Positions 41,427-50,828 of a DNA stretch of 64,000 nucleotides are shown here, one piece after another. Origin of the DNA: Zygnema cylindricum (lineage: Eukaryota; Streptophyta; Zygnematophyceae; Zygnematales; Zygnemataceae); the NCBI GenBank assembly GCA_037447655.1, contig JBBHKE010000330.1, positions 1 through 64,000 on the forward strand, given 5' to 3'. The notes under the pieces are model-generated. The model was not told where the DNA came from. It saw nothing but the letters and a program-made list of their open reading frames with translations, and ran no database searches. Made by a program: the position numbers and the translations under genes. The stretch's first letter is position 1. Each line of letters starts with the position of its first letter.

Positions 41427-41700
41427 AAAAAGATAGTGTACCGAGTACAAGAAATGACTAACAATTTATGGAAGTGAAACACAGTGGTCCTAACGATACT
41501 TGTGCTGGAGAACACAATTGAGATTAGTGTGGGGGAAAGAGAATCCTAGCTCTAGCTACAGGAGGAAACCGATAGGGGAAGGATCATAAGAAACCATTCA
41601 AAAGTGAGAGAGAGATCAATCTAGAGGACCAAGGCCTCCAAAGTGTTATTTTTGGAAAGCTTTAAGTCTTACCAAATTTAGAAGACGGCGGAAAAAAAGA
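41427..41700 (+). pseudogene. Plus-strand Copia gag fragment (class D)
   Basis: Matches Copia-9 gag at about 63765-63985: VYRVQ, WKWNTVV, ILVLENTIEI, and the following basic segment up to a position just before the zinc knuckle. Frames are broken. It is an orphan piece between the Copia-5 LTR and an unassigned 225-base stretch. Confidence 0.7.
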
Positions 41701-41929
41701 TCTTTAGAGACATGCGTCCTCACTTGAAGCACAGTGCAAGTTTTAGAATGGTACCGACACCAATATTAAAACAACGCAACTGTGACGCAGATGGAATAAG
41801 CGCAGCAGCAGCTATTTTTGATGTGGTTCGTACGGACGAACGCAACTTGCCACAAACGGGACAAACGCAACTGCGTATATTTTGGTACAGGACAAGGCAG
41901 TAACTACGCAACTAGACAAAGGCAGCTAC
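41701..41929. other. Unassigned flank of Copia-6 with CGCAACT repeats
   Basis: About 230 bases with CGCAACT repeated near 41774, 41839, 41866 and 41907, ending in the target duplication GCTAC (41925-41929). On the other side of Copia-6 the sequence resumes at 48380 with similar GCTGCTAC units. No gene seen. Confidence 0.45.
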
Positions 41930-42978
41930 TGAAACTCTGAGACCTCCATAAGTCCTCGGAGTAGACAACTTCCAAGAAGCCTCTAGGATAATCCTAACCC
42001 CTTTGTGTTCCAGCAAAAATAACTGCCACCCTGGCAAACAAAAACCCTGACCACCTGCACCTTTGTAAAGGCAAGACTCCTCTGAGTCGGTAGCAAAAAG
42101 AATCTCTGAATTTGCTCCCCTGAGCAGTAAGTTATGGAGGGTCAAAGTTGACCTTTTGTACAGAAGCTCTCTGGGAGAGGGGGTCCTATCTTCTAAATTT
42201 TCTAAGTCCTATCTCTCTCACAGACTCTATCTACTGATGTACGGAACCAATCAGAATTGTGTTCCGTACGTAAAAGTACAGCTGCCGGTGTACTTTATGT
42301 ACGGACATTGTACGACATGGCCAAAATGTCGACACATGTCAAATCCGGATTCGGTGCCATAATCTCCGGAGATTCCACAATCCAACGGAATTTCGCCACG
42401 CGTCATCCGATGTGGCGATGGCCACAAACCGCCGAAATCTTCCTCCGCGATCTCGGCACTAATCTCGGCCGTCCGATTAAATTCGGATTTAATCGTAGCC
42501 GTAATAAATACATGCGTGGTATTTGTTTCACTTACGAAACAAATGCGCGGTATTGATTTTTGTCCGTACCGTAATTCGTACATTATATATTACTGGATCT
42601 ATGTATCCCGTAATTCATTTCAGTTAAATGATTTATCGCATGTATAATCATTTAAATAAATATCAAACTACCTATTACGTAATACTACAGCTAGACTTAA
42701 CGGCTAAGGCTACCGGCTATTTCCTGTCTGCCGGCCGGTAGGTACAAGGATCAATTCCTGCCGCCGGCACATACCTTTTAAATAAATAAATAAACTCTAA
42801 TATAAAATTCCCGTAAACCTCAGGATAGCCAAGGTAGCCATGGCTCTAGCTTCCTCTCCAATTTCTCAGTGACTGCGGCAAGTTTGAGAGTTGGAGAGAG
42901 AAGTTAGAGATAGAGAGCCTCGACTTCTATATTTCTTTTCAGACCTATAAAATACTAATAAAACCATTAGTTTCTACA
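41930..42978 (-). repeat. Copia-6 3' LTR
   Basis: TGAAACTCTGAGACC to TTTCTACA, 1049 bp. The minus-strand polypurine tract (ATATGGGGAG) lies next to it at 42979-42989. It has a GTAC cluster (42239-42315), hairpin ATTTGTTTC/GAAACAAAT (42521-42544), tRNA-like box (about 42690-42785) and AGCCATGGCT (42836-42845). Confidence 0.92.
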
Positions 42979-42991
42979 CTCCCCATATTTT

Positions 42992-43831
42992 CTAGTCAAT
43001 CTTTAATTTCAGACCACACTTCTCCCTGCAAAAAATTAGCTTAGGGGAAGGCACAGGTTTGGTCATCATATCTGCTACCATCTCACTATCTGGTCTGTAC
43101 TCTAAACTGATTATTTTGTTTTCTACTTTCTCTCTAACAAAGCTGAGTGTGATGTCCATGTGTTTGGCTTTAAAATGGTGTTTAGGATTGGCAGAAATAG
43201 CGATTGCTGCCTGATTATCACAAAATATTTTCTGCACACCACTCTTAAGGTGACCAAGCTCACCAAGCAAAGACTTGACCCACATCAATTTTTTTACAGC
43301 AGAGCAAGTGGCCATATACTCAGCCTCCATGGTGGACTGAGTAATAACCTTTTGTTGTTTGCTACTCCAACAGCAAGCCCCATCACCCACATATAATACA
43401 TATCCAGAAGTACATCTCCTCATCGGAGCATCACCATAACTGGCATCACTCCAAGTAGTGATGTCAGTATTCTCCCCACCCAAATGCAACCATAGATCCC
43501 TAGTTCCTATCAAATATCTAAGGACTCTCTTAGCTGCCTCCAAATCTTTTTTAGTGGGAGCATTTAGACTTCTACTCAGCACTCCTACAGCTGCAGCTAA
43601 ATCCGGCCGGGTACAATTCATAAAATAGATTAGACTTCCCACTACTTGCCTGTAAGGAATAGTCTGCATGAACTTCTGTTCATCAGGAGATAATTCCTCG
43701 TCTAAGACTATGACTCCTTCTTCCTCACTCCCCTCATTTCCCTTCTTCAACTCCATTGGAGTTGTACAACTATTAGCTTTATCCATTTGAAATTTTTCAA
43801 GCATGTTCCCTATTGCTTCCTTTTGAGTCAA
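42992..43831 (-). CDS. Copia-6 RNase H domain (end of pol)
   Basis: Last 279 codons of the polyprotein, split from the RT by one TGA at 43847-43849. Relatives have Arg at this place, fitting CGA to TGA. It degrades RNA in RNA-DNA hybrids. Visible: FMNCTRPDLAAAVGVLSRSL (about 43620-43560), TTWSDASYGDAPMRRCTSGY (first catalytic Asp), SKQQKVITQSTMEAEYMA (Glu, about 43360-43310), IFCDNQAAIAISANPKHHFKAKHMDI (Asp, about 43225-43150). It ends ten bases before the polypurine tract. Confidence 0.9.
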   Translation of the reverse strand: MTQKEAIGNMLEKFQMDKANSCTTPMELKKGNEGSEEEGVIVLDEELSPDEQKFMQTIPYRQVVGSLIYFMNCTRPDLAAAVGVLSRSLNAPTKKDLEAAKRVLRYLIGTRDLWLHLGGENTDITTWSDASYGDAPMRRCTSGYVLYVGDGACCWSSKQQKVITQSTMEAEYMATCSAVKKLMWVKSLLGELGHLKSGVQKIFCDNQAAIAISANPKHHFKAKHMDITLSFVREKVENKIISLEYRPDSEMVADMMTKPVPSPKLIFCREKCGLKLKID

Positions 43832-43849
43832 TCTTATAATTTTCCTTTT

Positions 43850-46288
43850 TCAGTCTCTCTTTACTTGAATTCCCAAAATATATCTTGCTTCTCCCATATC
43901 CTTCATTTCAAATCTCCCCTTAAGATCGGTTTTCAGTTTGTTAATTTTTTCCATTGATTTACTTAATACAAGCAAATCATCAACATAAATTGCAATAAAT
44001 ATCAAACCTTCCTCATCTTCGAAAACATAGATTGAGTGATCTGAGCTGATCCGAATATATCCCAGACCGGTAAGAAACTCATCAAGCTTCTTATTCCATT
44101 GTCGAGGTGCCTGTTTCAAACCATAAAGAGATTTAATCAGCCGGCATACCTTACTCTCCTCTCCTTCCTCCACAAAACCTTCGGGTTGTCGCATGAAGAT
44201 CTCCTCTTCCAATTCTCCATGCAAAAAGGCTGTCTTGATGTCCATCTGATGCACTTCCATGTCTTCCGCCGCTGCTAAACTGAGAAGTATGCGGACGGAG
44301 GGAAATCTGACCACCGGGGCAAAGGTTTCTTCGTAGTCAATTCCTTCCTTTTGTGTTAATCCCTTTGCCACTAATCTGGCCTTGTAGCACTCAATTGTGT
44401 TATCTGGGTTCAGTTTTAATTTGAAAACCCACTTACAACCGATTGGTTTTCGGTTAGGTGGACAGTCCACCAGCTCCCAAGTATCGGCTGCCATGATTGA
44501 AGCCATCTCCTCATTGATGGCTGTCTTCCACCGGTTTCTTTCTGGACAAGTCATCGCCTCACCATAAGTTTGAGGTTCATCTTGATGAGATAGTTTAGTT
44601 ACCTTGTTATTAACCTGTTTTTCTTGTAGTCTTTTGCTACTTCTCCTCCCCCCCTCAAAATCTGAGGCCGGAATAGATGGTTCTCGTGGATTCTTTCGAA
44701 CAAACTCGGCTTCTCCCCTATCCCTTGATTCCAAATCAATTTCCACCACGTCTTCCGCTTCGAGTAGAGTTGTTACTGGAGTTTCCACAGCCGAGTCCTT
44801 TTCGGTCTGATTTGTTCCTGCAAGAATGTCATCTTCTCTAAAACCTGGATAGTTAGGAAGCTCAAAGTCATCGGAATTTTCTGACTCAAATCTGATTTTT
44901 ACTGACTTCGTATATTTGAAGGGATCCATAGACTTTCCTTCATCCATAACTACTAGATGCTTTACTAAGATTATATCTTCCCTTTTTAGATCATAAACTC
45001 TATATCCTTTAACATCTTCATCATATCCTAATAAGTATCCCGGTTTTCCTTTAGGATCTAGCTTCCAATTGGACCGATCAATATCTAGACTGAACACTTG
45101 ACTGTTGAAAACCTTTAAGTGAGATATGTCTGGTTTCCGGCCTGTCCATCTCTCATAAGGTGTTTGATCTTTTATAGCTGAAGTAAGAACTCTATTCTTG
45201 AGGTAATTAGCACAGTTAATTGCTTCTGCCCAAAACCTTTTCCCTATCTTTTTATCTGACAACATACTTCTAGCACTATCACTTAGTGTTCTATTTAACC
45301 TTTCAGCTACCCCATTCTGTTCCGGATTTTCTTGAACTGTCTTTTGGTGTTGAACCCCATCTTCCCTCAGAAAATCCTCAAACTGGTTAGAAGTATACTC
45401 TCCACCATTGTCACTCCTTACTCTCTTGATTGGAGTTTCATGGAGTTTTTCGCTCCATGCTTTATATTGTTTAAAACAATCCTCAGCTTTGGACTTGTTT
45501 TTCAAAAAATATACCCGGGAATACCGAGACCAATCATCAGTTATAGTCATCATAAATCTCTTCCCCCCCGGTGAGGGCACTTTAGCCGGTCCCCAAATAT
45601 CTGTGTGTACTAGATCTAGAATTTTTTCTCCCTTATAGGTGGCTGACTTAGGAAAGGGTAATTTGTGTGCATTACCTTGAGCACATCCACTACAATCACT
45701 TATATCATCACTCTCACTGAACTGAATCCCTTCCACCACTCCCATCTTTTTCATCTCTCTTAACTTATCTAGATTCACATGCCCAAGCCTCTTATGCCAC
45801 ATCATAATATCATGAACACCAGCATAATAAAGTTTCTTCTTTTCATTACTTAAGATCAGCCTAAACATCCCATGGCTACCTTTCTCAGCAATGAAATAGA
45901 CATCATCCTCAAAACTAGCAGTAAAGACTCCATCCCTAGTGCTAGTAAAAAAACCCTTATCATCTAATACTGATGTAGAGATAAGATTTTTGTTCAGCTC
46001 CGGAATAAACAATACATCGGAGAATGTTAATATGGATGTCTTTCCTTCTACTAACACTTTTAGATCTAACGATCCTACAAGAGTAGTGGTGACTATCCTC
46101 CCATCCCCGTACTCTATCTCTACGGTGGGAATCTTCCTTATCTTAGTGAACAGGTGTCTATCCTTACACATGTGCATGGAGGCACCTGAATCTACAATCC
46201 AGCCTGCTTCACCTTTCAATCCACTGTAAGCACATTTCTGCCTTTGTGGAATTTCGACCTCATTTTTCGCCTCCAACTCCTCATCCAA
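43850..46288 (-). CDS. Copia-6 pol: protease, integrase, reverse transcriptase
   Basis: Uninterrupted 812 codons. Protease GWIVDSGASMHMC (residues 30-42). Pre-integrase zinc domain with WHKRLGHVNLDKL and CSGCAQG (175-215). Integrase DDE: DIWGPAKVPSPGG, RVRSDNGGEYTSNQFEDFL, NPEQNGVAERLNRTL (235-340). An acidic linker with the usual copia tail GRRSSKRLQEKQVN. RVT_2 RT: YKARLVAKGLTQKEGIDYEETFAPVV (650-680), HQMDIKTAFLHGELEEEIFM, YGLKQAPRQWNKKLDEF, catalytic AIYVDDLLVLSKS (about 770-785). It makes and inserts the element cDNA. Starts as Met only because of the upstream stop; the frame continues from gag. Confidence 0.95.
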   Translation of the reverse strand: MDEELEAKNEVEIPQRQKCAYSGLKGEAGWIVDSGASMHMCKDRHLFTKIRKIPTVEIEYGDGRIVTTTLVGSLDLKVLVEGKTSILTFSDVLFIPELNKNLISTSVLDDKGFFTSTRDGVFTASFEDDVYFIAEKGSHGMFRLILSNEKKKLYYAGVHDIMMWHKRLGHVNLDKLREMKKMGVVEGIQFSESDDISDCSGCAQGNAHKLPFPKSATYKGEKILDLVHTDIWGPAKVPSPGGKRFMMTITDDWSRYSRVYFLKNKSKAEDCFKQYKAWSEKLHETPIKRVRSDNGGEYTSNQFEDFLREDGVQHQKTVQENPEQNGVAERLNRTLSDSARSMLSDKKIGKRFWAEAINCANYLKNRVLTSAIKDQTPYERWTGRKPDISHLKVFNSQVFSLDIDRSNWKLDPKGKPGYLLGYDEDVKGYRVYDLKREDIILVKHLVVMDEGKSMDPFKYTKSVKIRFESENSDDFELPNYPGFREDDILAGTNQTEKDSAVETPVTTLLEAEDVVEIDLESRDRGEAEFVRKNPREPSIPASDFEGGRRSSKRLQEKQVNNKVTKLSHQDEPQTYGEAMTCPERNRWKTAINEEMASIMAADTWELVDCPPNRKPIGCKWVFKLKLNPDNTIECYKARLVAKGLTQKEGIDYEETFAPVVRFPSVRILLSLAAAEDMEVHQMDIKTAFLHGELEEEIFMRQPEGFVEEGEESKVCRLIKSLYGLKQAPRQWNKKLDEFLTGLGYIRISSDHSIYVFEDEEGLIFIAIYVDDLLVLSKSMEKINKLKTDLKGRFEMKDMGEARYILGIQVKRD

Positions 46289-46375
46289 AAGGAGCTCATC
46301 GTCCTCGTCCTCGGATTCAACCTCAAGTACCTGTGTGACAAGGGCCTTTTTCTTTCCTCTCGGGGTACCACCGGT

Positions 46376-47350
46376 CTACCCCTCCTTTAACCGAAGCTCG
46401 GTTAGCTTTGTGCACTCTGCCATATAGTGCCCTGGTTTCTTACAAAAGTGACATAGTCTTTTGGGAGCCCTTGGTTTGAACTCATCGGCCTGTTTTGTCT
46501 GCTCCCTACCCCCATAGTTTCTGACCGGTTTTCGGGAATCCCTGTTCCTCCAATCAGTCGCTGTTGCCAAGGCTTGGCCACTCTTTCCTCCCCTTCGGAT
46601 CTCAATTGTATTCTCTTGAACGAGAATCATCCCTACCACTGAGTTCCATATCCACCTTGAGTTAGGCAAGTCCTGCACACGGTAAACTATGTTCACGAAC
46701 TCATCAGGTAACTTCATCAGTAAACAGTTAACCTTTTCTTTTTCACTTAAATCTTTTCCCGCATTCTGTAGCTCCATGAAGAGTGTAGCAAGCTCATTGC
46801 AAAAATCCAACATATTTCCCCCTTTGTATACATACTCCTTCACTTTCTGATCAGCCAACTGTTGTTGCTGAATCGTACCACTTCGGTACATCTCTATGAG
46901 AGCCGTCCAAAGATCGGATGCTCTTTCTACCTGCAAATGAGGACATGCAAGTCCTTGAGTGAGATGGCGTAGGATGAAGTGTTTTGCCGCCATATTGTTG
47001 AAGTCCCAGGTTTCAGTATCATTCTCCTCATTCCTCGGAATAGGTGACATGAATGTTGAACCAGTTGCTATTGGTGTGGTCGTCTCCTTCTCCTTTCCTT
47101 TGTCCACCACCTCTCCTTCTTTTGTTTCCTCCGTTGAAGGTCGGTCCTCTTTCCTGGTGAATCTGGTTCCTCCAAACCCTGGAGGAATTCCAAGACTTGA
47201 TGGACGCCCCAATCGTCCACTCACTATCCCCCAAAACCTTTTTTCGCATAAAGCACCTATCATCATACTTTCCCAGTATATGAAGCCAGTTCCATTAAAT
47301 ATTGGTACCCTAGAGGGTGGGCCCATAACCTGAAACTCTGAGACCTCCAT
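46376..47350 (-). CDS. Copia-6 gag
   Basis: A 324-codon capsid/nucleocapsid protein. Starts MEVSEFQVMGPPSRVPIFNGTGFIYWESMM: the ATG at 47348-47350 lies 20 bases inside the 5' LTR, and the next codons (V-M-G-P-P) are the primer-binding site. The UBN2-type gag core (NMAAKHFILRHLTQGLACPHLQVERASDLWTALIEMYRSGTIQ) and LLMKLPDEFVNIVYRVQ follow. The zinc knuckle CHFCKKPGHYMAEC (CX2CX4HX4C, about 46462-46421) binds RNA. Ends at TAG 46373-46375. The same frame goes on into pol, so the ancestral product was probably one gag-pol polyprotein. Confidence 0.93.
   Translation of the reverse strand: MEVSEFQVMGPPSRVPIFNGTGFIYWESMMIGALCEKRFWGIVSGRLGRPSSLGIPPGFGGTRFTRKEDRPSTEETKEGEVVDKGKEKETTTPIATGSTFMSPIPRNEENDTETWDFNNMAAKHFILRHLTQGLACPHLQVERASDLWTALIEMYRSGTIQQQQLADQKVKEYVYKGGNMLDFCNELATLFMELQNAGKDLSEKEKVNCLLMKLPDEFVNIVYRVQDLPNSRWIWNSVVGMILVQENTIEIRRGGKSGQALATATDWRNRDSRKPVRNYGGREQTKQADEFKPRAPKRLCHFCKKPGHYMAECTKLTELRLKEG
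47316..47330 (-). promoter_or_regulatory. Copia-6 primer-binding site
   Basis: Minus strand GGTTATGGGCCCACC, directly next to the LTR. All 15 bases are complementary to the anticodon stem-loop of plant initiator tRNA-Met (GGUGGGCCCAUAACC). Animal initiator tRNAs have C instead of the second G, so the match is plant-type. Confidence 0.88.
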
Positions 47351-48379
47351 AAGTCCTCAGAGTAGACAGCTTCTAAGAAGCCTCTAGGATAACTCTGACC
47401 CCTTTTTGTTCCAGCAAAAATAACTGCCACCCTGGCAAACAAAAACCCTGACCACCTGCACCTCTGTAAAGGCAAGACTCCCCTGAGTTGGTAGCAAAAA
47501 GAATCTCTGAATTTGCTCCCCTGAGCAGTAAGTTATGGAGGGTCAAAGTTGACCTTGTGTACAGAAGCTCTCTGGGAGAGGGGGTTCTATCTTCTAAATT
47601 TTCTAAGTCCTATCTCTCTCACAGACTCTATCTAATGATGTACGGAACCAATCAGAATTGAGTTTCGTACGCAAAAGTACAGCTGCCGGTGTACTTTATG
47701 TACGGACATTGTACGACATGGCCAAAATGTCGACACATGTCAAATCCGGATTCGGTGCCATAATCTCCGGAGATTCCACAATCCAACGGAATTTCGCCAC
47801 GCGTCATCCGATGTGGCGATGGCCACAAACCGCCGAAATCTTCCTCCGCGATCTCGGCACTAATCTCGGCCGTCCGATTAAATTCGGATTTAATCGTAGC
47901 CGTAATAAATACATGCGTGGTATTTGTTTCACTTACGAAACAAATGCGCGGTATTGATTTTTGTCCGTACCGTAATTCGTACATTATATATTACTGGATC
48001 TATGTATCCCGTAATTCATTTCAGTTAAATGATTTATCGCACGTATAATCATTTAAATAAATATCAAACTACCTATTACGTAATACTACGGCTAGACTTA
48101 ACGGCTAAGGCTACCGGCTATTTCCTGTCTGCCGGCCGGTAGGTACAAGGATCAATTCCTGCCGCCGGCACATACCTTTTAAATAAATAAATAAACTCTA
48201 ATATAAAATTCCCGTAAACCTCAGGATAGCCAAGGTAGCCATGGCTCTAGCTTCCTCTCCAATTTCTCAGTGACTGCGGCAAGTTTGAGAGTTGGAGAGA
48301 GAAGTTAGAGATAGAGAGCCTCGACTTCTATATTTCTTTTCAGACCTATAAAATACTAATAAAACCATTAGTTTCTACT
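47331..48379 (-). repeat. Copia-6 5' LTR
   Basis: 1049 bp. Its last plus-strand base (T at 48379) differs from the CA end of the other copy. Of about 19 differences from the 3' LTR some 16 are in the first 330 bases, and the remaining 720 bases are almost identical. Confidence 0.92.
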
Positions 48380-48612
48380 GCTACGGCTATTTTTTGTATA
48401 ACGCAGCTGCTACAAAGCTGCAGATATTTGAATGTGATCAAGAATTAGACTGCGCTGCTACGGTTGATATGACTCAAGTCAATGGACGAGATTCATAAGG
48501 GAATAATTAAGTGACTTGCTGACAGATGTTCTGCCATAGCGGGATGGACATACCCTGACAACTGTTACTAAGCCAGGCGACAAGTATTTGAACCATCACC
48601 TGTATAGCATTT
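48380..48612. other. Unassigned flank between Copia-6 and Copia-7
   Basis: Starts with the right GCTAC target duplication of Copia-6 (48380-48384). Has GCTGCTAC and AAGCTGCAG units similar to those in the Copia-1 LTR. No open frame or element recognised. Confidence 0.5.
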
Positions 48613-49611
48613 TGCAATTTTGTGTCCTCCATTTGGACCAGAATTCAAGAAGCCTCTAGGTAGTTTTTAAATAACCCACTTTTAACTATAGCAACTGCTA
48701 CCTAAGCAAATAAATAGATAATGTGGCTGCATCCCTGTGCAGTCTCGACTCCCTTGAGTCCACAACAAAAAGAATCACTGAAAACGCCTATCCAGGCGAT
48801 TAATTATAGAGTGGCAAAAATGTCAATATTTATAGAAGCATGTTGGGAGAGAGGCGGCTACCCCCTCAATTCACTAAGTCCTAAATCCCTCTCATAACCC
48901 CTATCTACTGATGTACGAACCAATTAGAAGACTGTACAGTAAAGAAAGGTACTAGAGCCGATGTACTTTTTGTACGGCCAATGTACGAGAAGGCCATGGA
49001 GTGAACACATGTCTCCTACGGACTCGTCCTCATGCTCCCCGGGATTCCCGCTTCCCAATGATATCTTGCCATGTGTCGTCAGGTCATGTCACGTCCAGAA
49101 ACCACCAAGGCCGCCATTTCGGGATCTCGGCGATGATGCGGGTTGTCCGATCCAAAATGGCTTTTAATGTGCGCCCTTCAAAACAAATGTCTGCTACATT
49201 TGTTTCGTGCGTATAATAAAAACTTAACTAGTTTCTATGTCCGCTAAAAGTAATTCCGATAATCCGATTTATGTCTTAGTTACTGTTTAAATAGCAATCA
49301 CACCCTATGTATTTTAACGGACTTCTACGGCAGACTGGTAAGGGTTGACAGCTACGCCTCGCCCTACTTGTCCGAGGTTCGAGTCCTGCAGGAATCAACT
49401 TTTTTGGTTAAGAGTTACTTAGGTCACTCTTTAGCCCTGCCTTTGGAGTTAAGGCAGCCATGGCTCTGCCGAGCTCTTTCTCCTTCAGTGACTACAACAT
49501 GTATGGGGGCTAGAGAGAGAAGGCGGAGGCAGACTGCATGTGTTTTTCTTTTAGCTAATTCAACTAATTAAGACCTAGAAAATACCTACCCTAAATCTAG
49601 TGATTTCAACA
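48613..49611 (-). repeat. Copia-7 3' LTR (class D)
   Basis: TGCAATTTTGTGTCC to TTTCAACA, followed by the minus-strand polypurine tract AAATAAAGGGAG (49612-49624). GTAC cluster (48912-48985), tRNA-like box with a perfect GGTTCGAGTCC (49376-49386) and T-run at 49400-49405, AGCCATGGCT at 49457-49466. Confidence 0.88.
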
Positions 49612-49669
49612 CTCCCTTTATTTTCTAATCTAATTTTAGTTTCTTTTTTAAACCACATTTTTCTCTACA

Positions 49670-50828
49670 TTACTTTAGTTTGCGAGAGGGCACCGGTTTT
49701 CTCATCATATCAACCACCATTTCCCCATCACCCCTATACACCAGATTCACAATTTTATTTTCTACCTTTTCCCTCACAAAACTTAGCCTTATATCCATAT
49801 TCTTAGCCTTGAAATGATGTTTTGGATTGGCTGCAATTTCAATTCCAGCCTGATTATCACAAAATACTTCATGCACTCCCTTCTTCACATACCCCAGTTC
49901 TTGCAACAAAGACTTAATCCACATCAGCTCTAACAGCAGAACAAGAGGCCATGTACTCAGCCTCCATAGTGGACTGAGCAACCACCTTTTGTTTTGCAGC
50001 TCTACAGCAAGCACCCTCCTTGACATACAATATATACCCAGAAGTACATCTTCTCATGGGCGCATCCCCATAACTGGCATCACTCCAAGTAGTGATGTCA
50101 CTGTGCCCCTCTCCCAAATAGCACCATAAGTCCCTAGTTCCCACCTGGTATCTCATCACTCTCTTAGCTGCCTCCCAGTCTCTCTTCCTTGGATCATTAA
50201 GACTCCTACTTAGAACTCCAATTGCTGTTGCTATGTCTGGTCTAGTACAATTCATAATGTAAATCAAACTTCATACAACCTGTCTGTAAGGAATAGACTT
50301 CATAAACTGTCTTTCTTCTAGACTCATCTGATCATCTAGTATTGTCACTCCTCCTTCTACACTCCCATCACTTACTTTCTTCATGTCCATGTGAGTGGTA
50401 CACCTGTTTTCCTTTTCCATCTGAAATTTCTCAAGCATATTTCTTATAGCTTCTTTTTGAGTAAGTCTGATTATCCTCTTCCCCCTATCTCTTTCCATTT
50501 GAATTCCCAAAACATATTTAGCCTCCCCTAAATCCTTCATGTCAAATCTGCTTCTACGTTCCTTTTTTAACCTATATATCTTTTCTATAGACTTACTTAA
50601 TACCAGCAAATCATCCACATTAATTGCAATAAAAATCACACCATTCTCATCCTCAACCAAATAAATAGAATGGTCAAAACTAATCCAAATATACCCCAGG
50701 CTGGTAAGAAACTCAACTAATTTCTTATTCCATTGTCTAGAAGCCTGTTTTAGTCCATATAATGACTTTATAAGTCTGCAGACTTTACTTTCCTCTCCTT
50801 CTTCTACAAATCCTTCTGGTTGCCGCAT
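49670..50828 (-). pseudogene. Copia-7 RT C-terminal part and RNase H
   Basis: MRQPEGFVEEGEESKVCRLIKSLYGLKQASRQWNKKL (50828-50715), catalytic AINVDDLLVLSKS (about 50625-50590; usually IYVDD), then RNase H text FMNCTRPDIATAIGVLSRSL, WSDASYGDAPMRRCTSGY (about 50085-50035), KVVAQSTMEAEYMA (about 49990-49950) and VFCDNQAGIEIAANPKHHF (about 49870-49815). A stop at 50268 and a frameshift near 49920-49960 break it. Inactive. Confidence 0.86.

Larger units (their letters stand above)
41930..48379 (-). mobile_element. Copia-6: nearly intact Ty1/copia element
   Basis: A 6450-bp minus-strand element with two LTRs of exactly 1049 bp, flanked by GCTAC on both sides (41925-41929 and 48380-48384). Gag and pol are one reading frame of about 1453 codons (47350-42992) interrupted by only two nonsense codons (46373-46375 and 43847-43849). 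All catalytic motifs of protease, integrase, RT and RNase H are present. The LTRs differ at about 19 positions by eye (1.8%). It is the youngest complete element in the window. Confidence 0.93.

Noticed and set aside
41772-41915. CRISPR-like array of CGCAACT repeats
   Set aside because: Units are only 7 bases, unevenly spaced, and the context is eukaryotic retrotransposon DNA.
42251-42583. 110-codon frames present identically in both Copia-6 LTRs (also 47652-47984)
   Set aside because: Identical because the LTRs are recent duplicates. The corresponding region in other LTR classes has different frames open and shifted, so coding is not supported.
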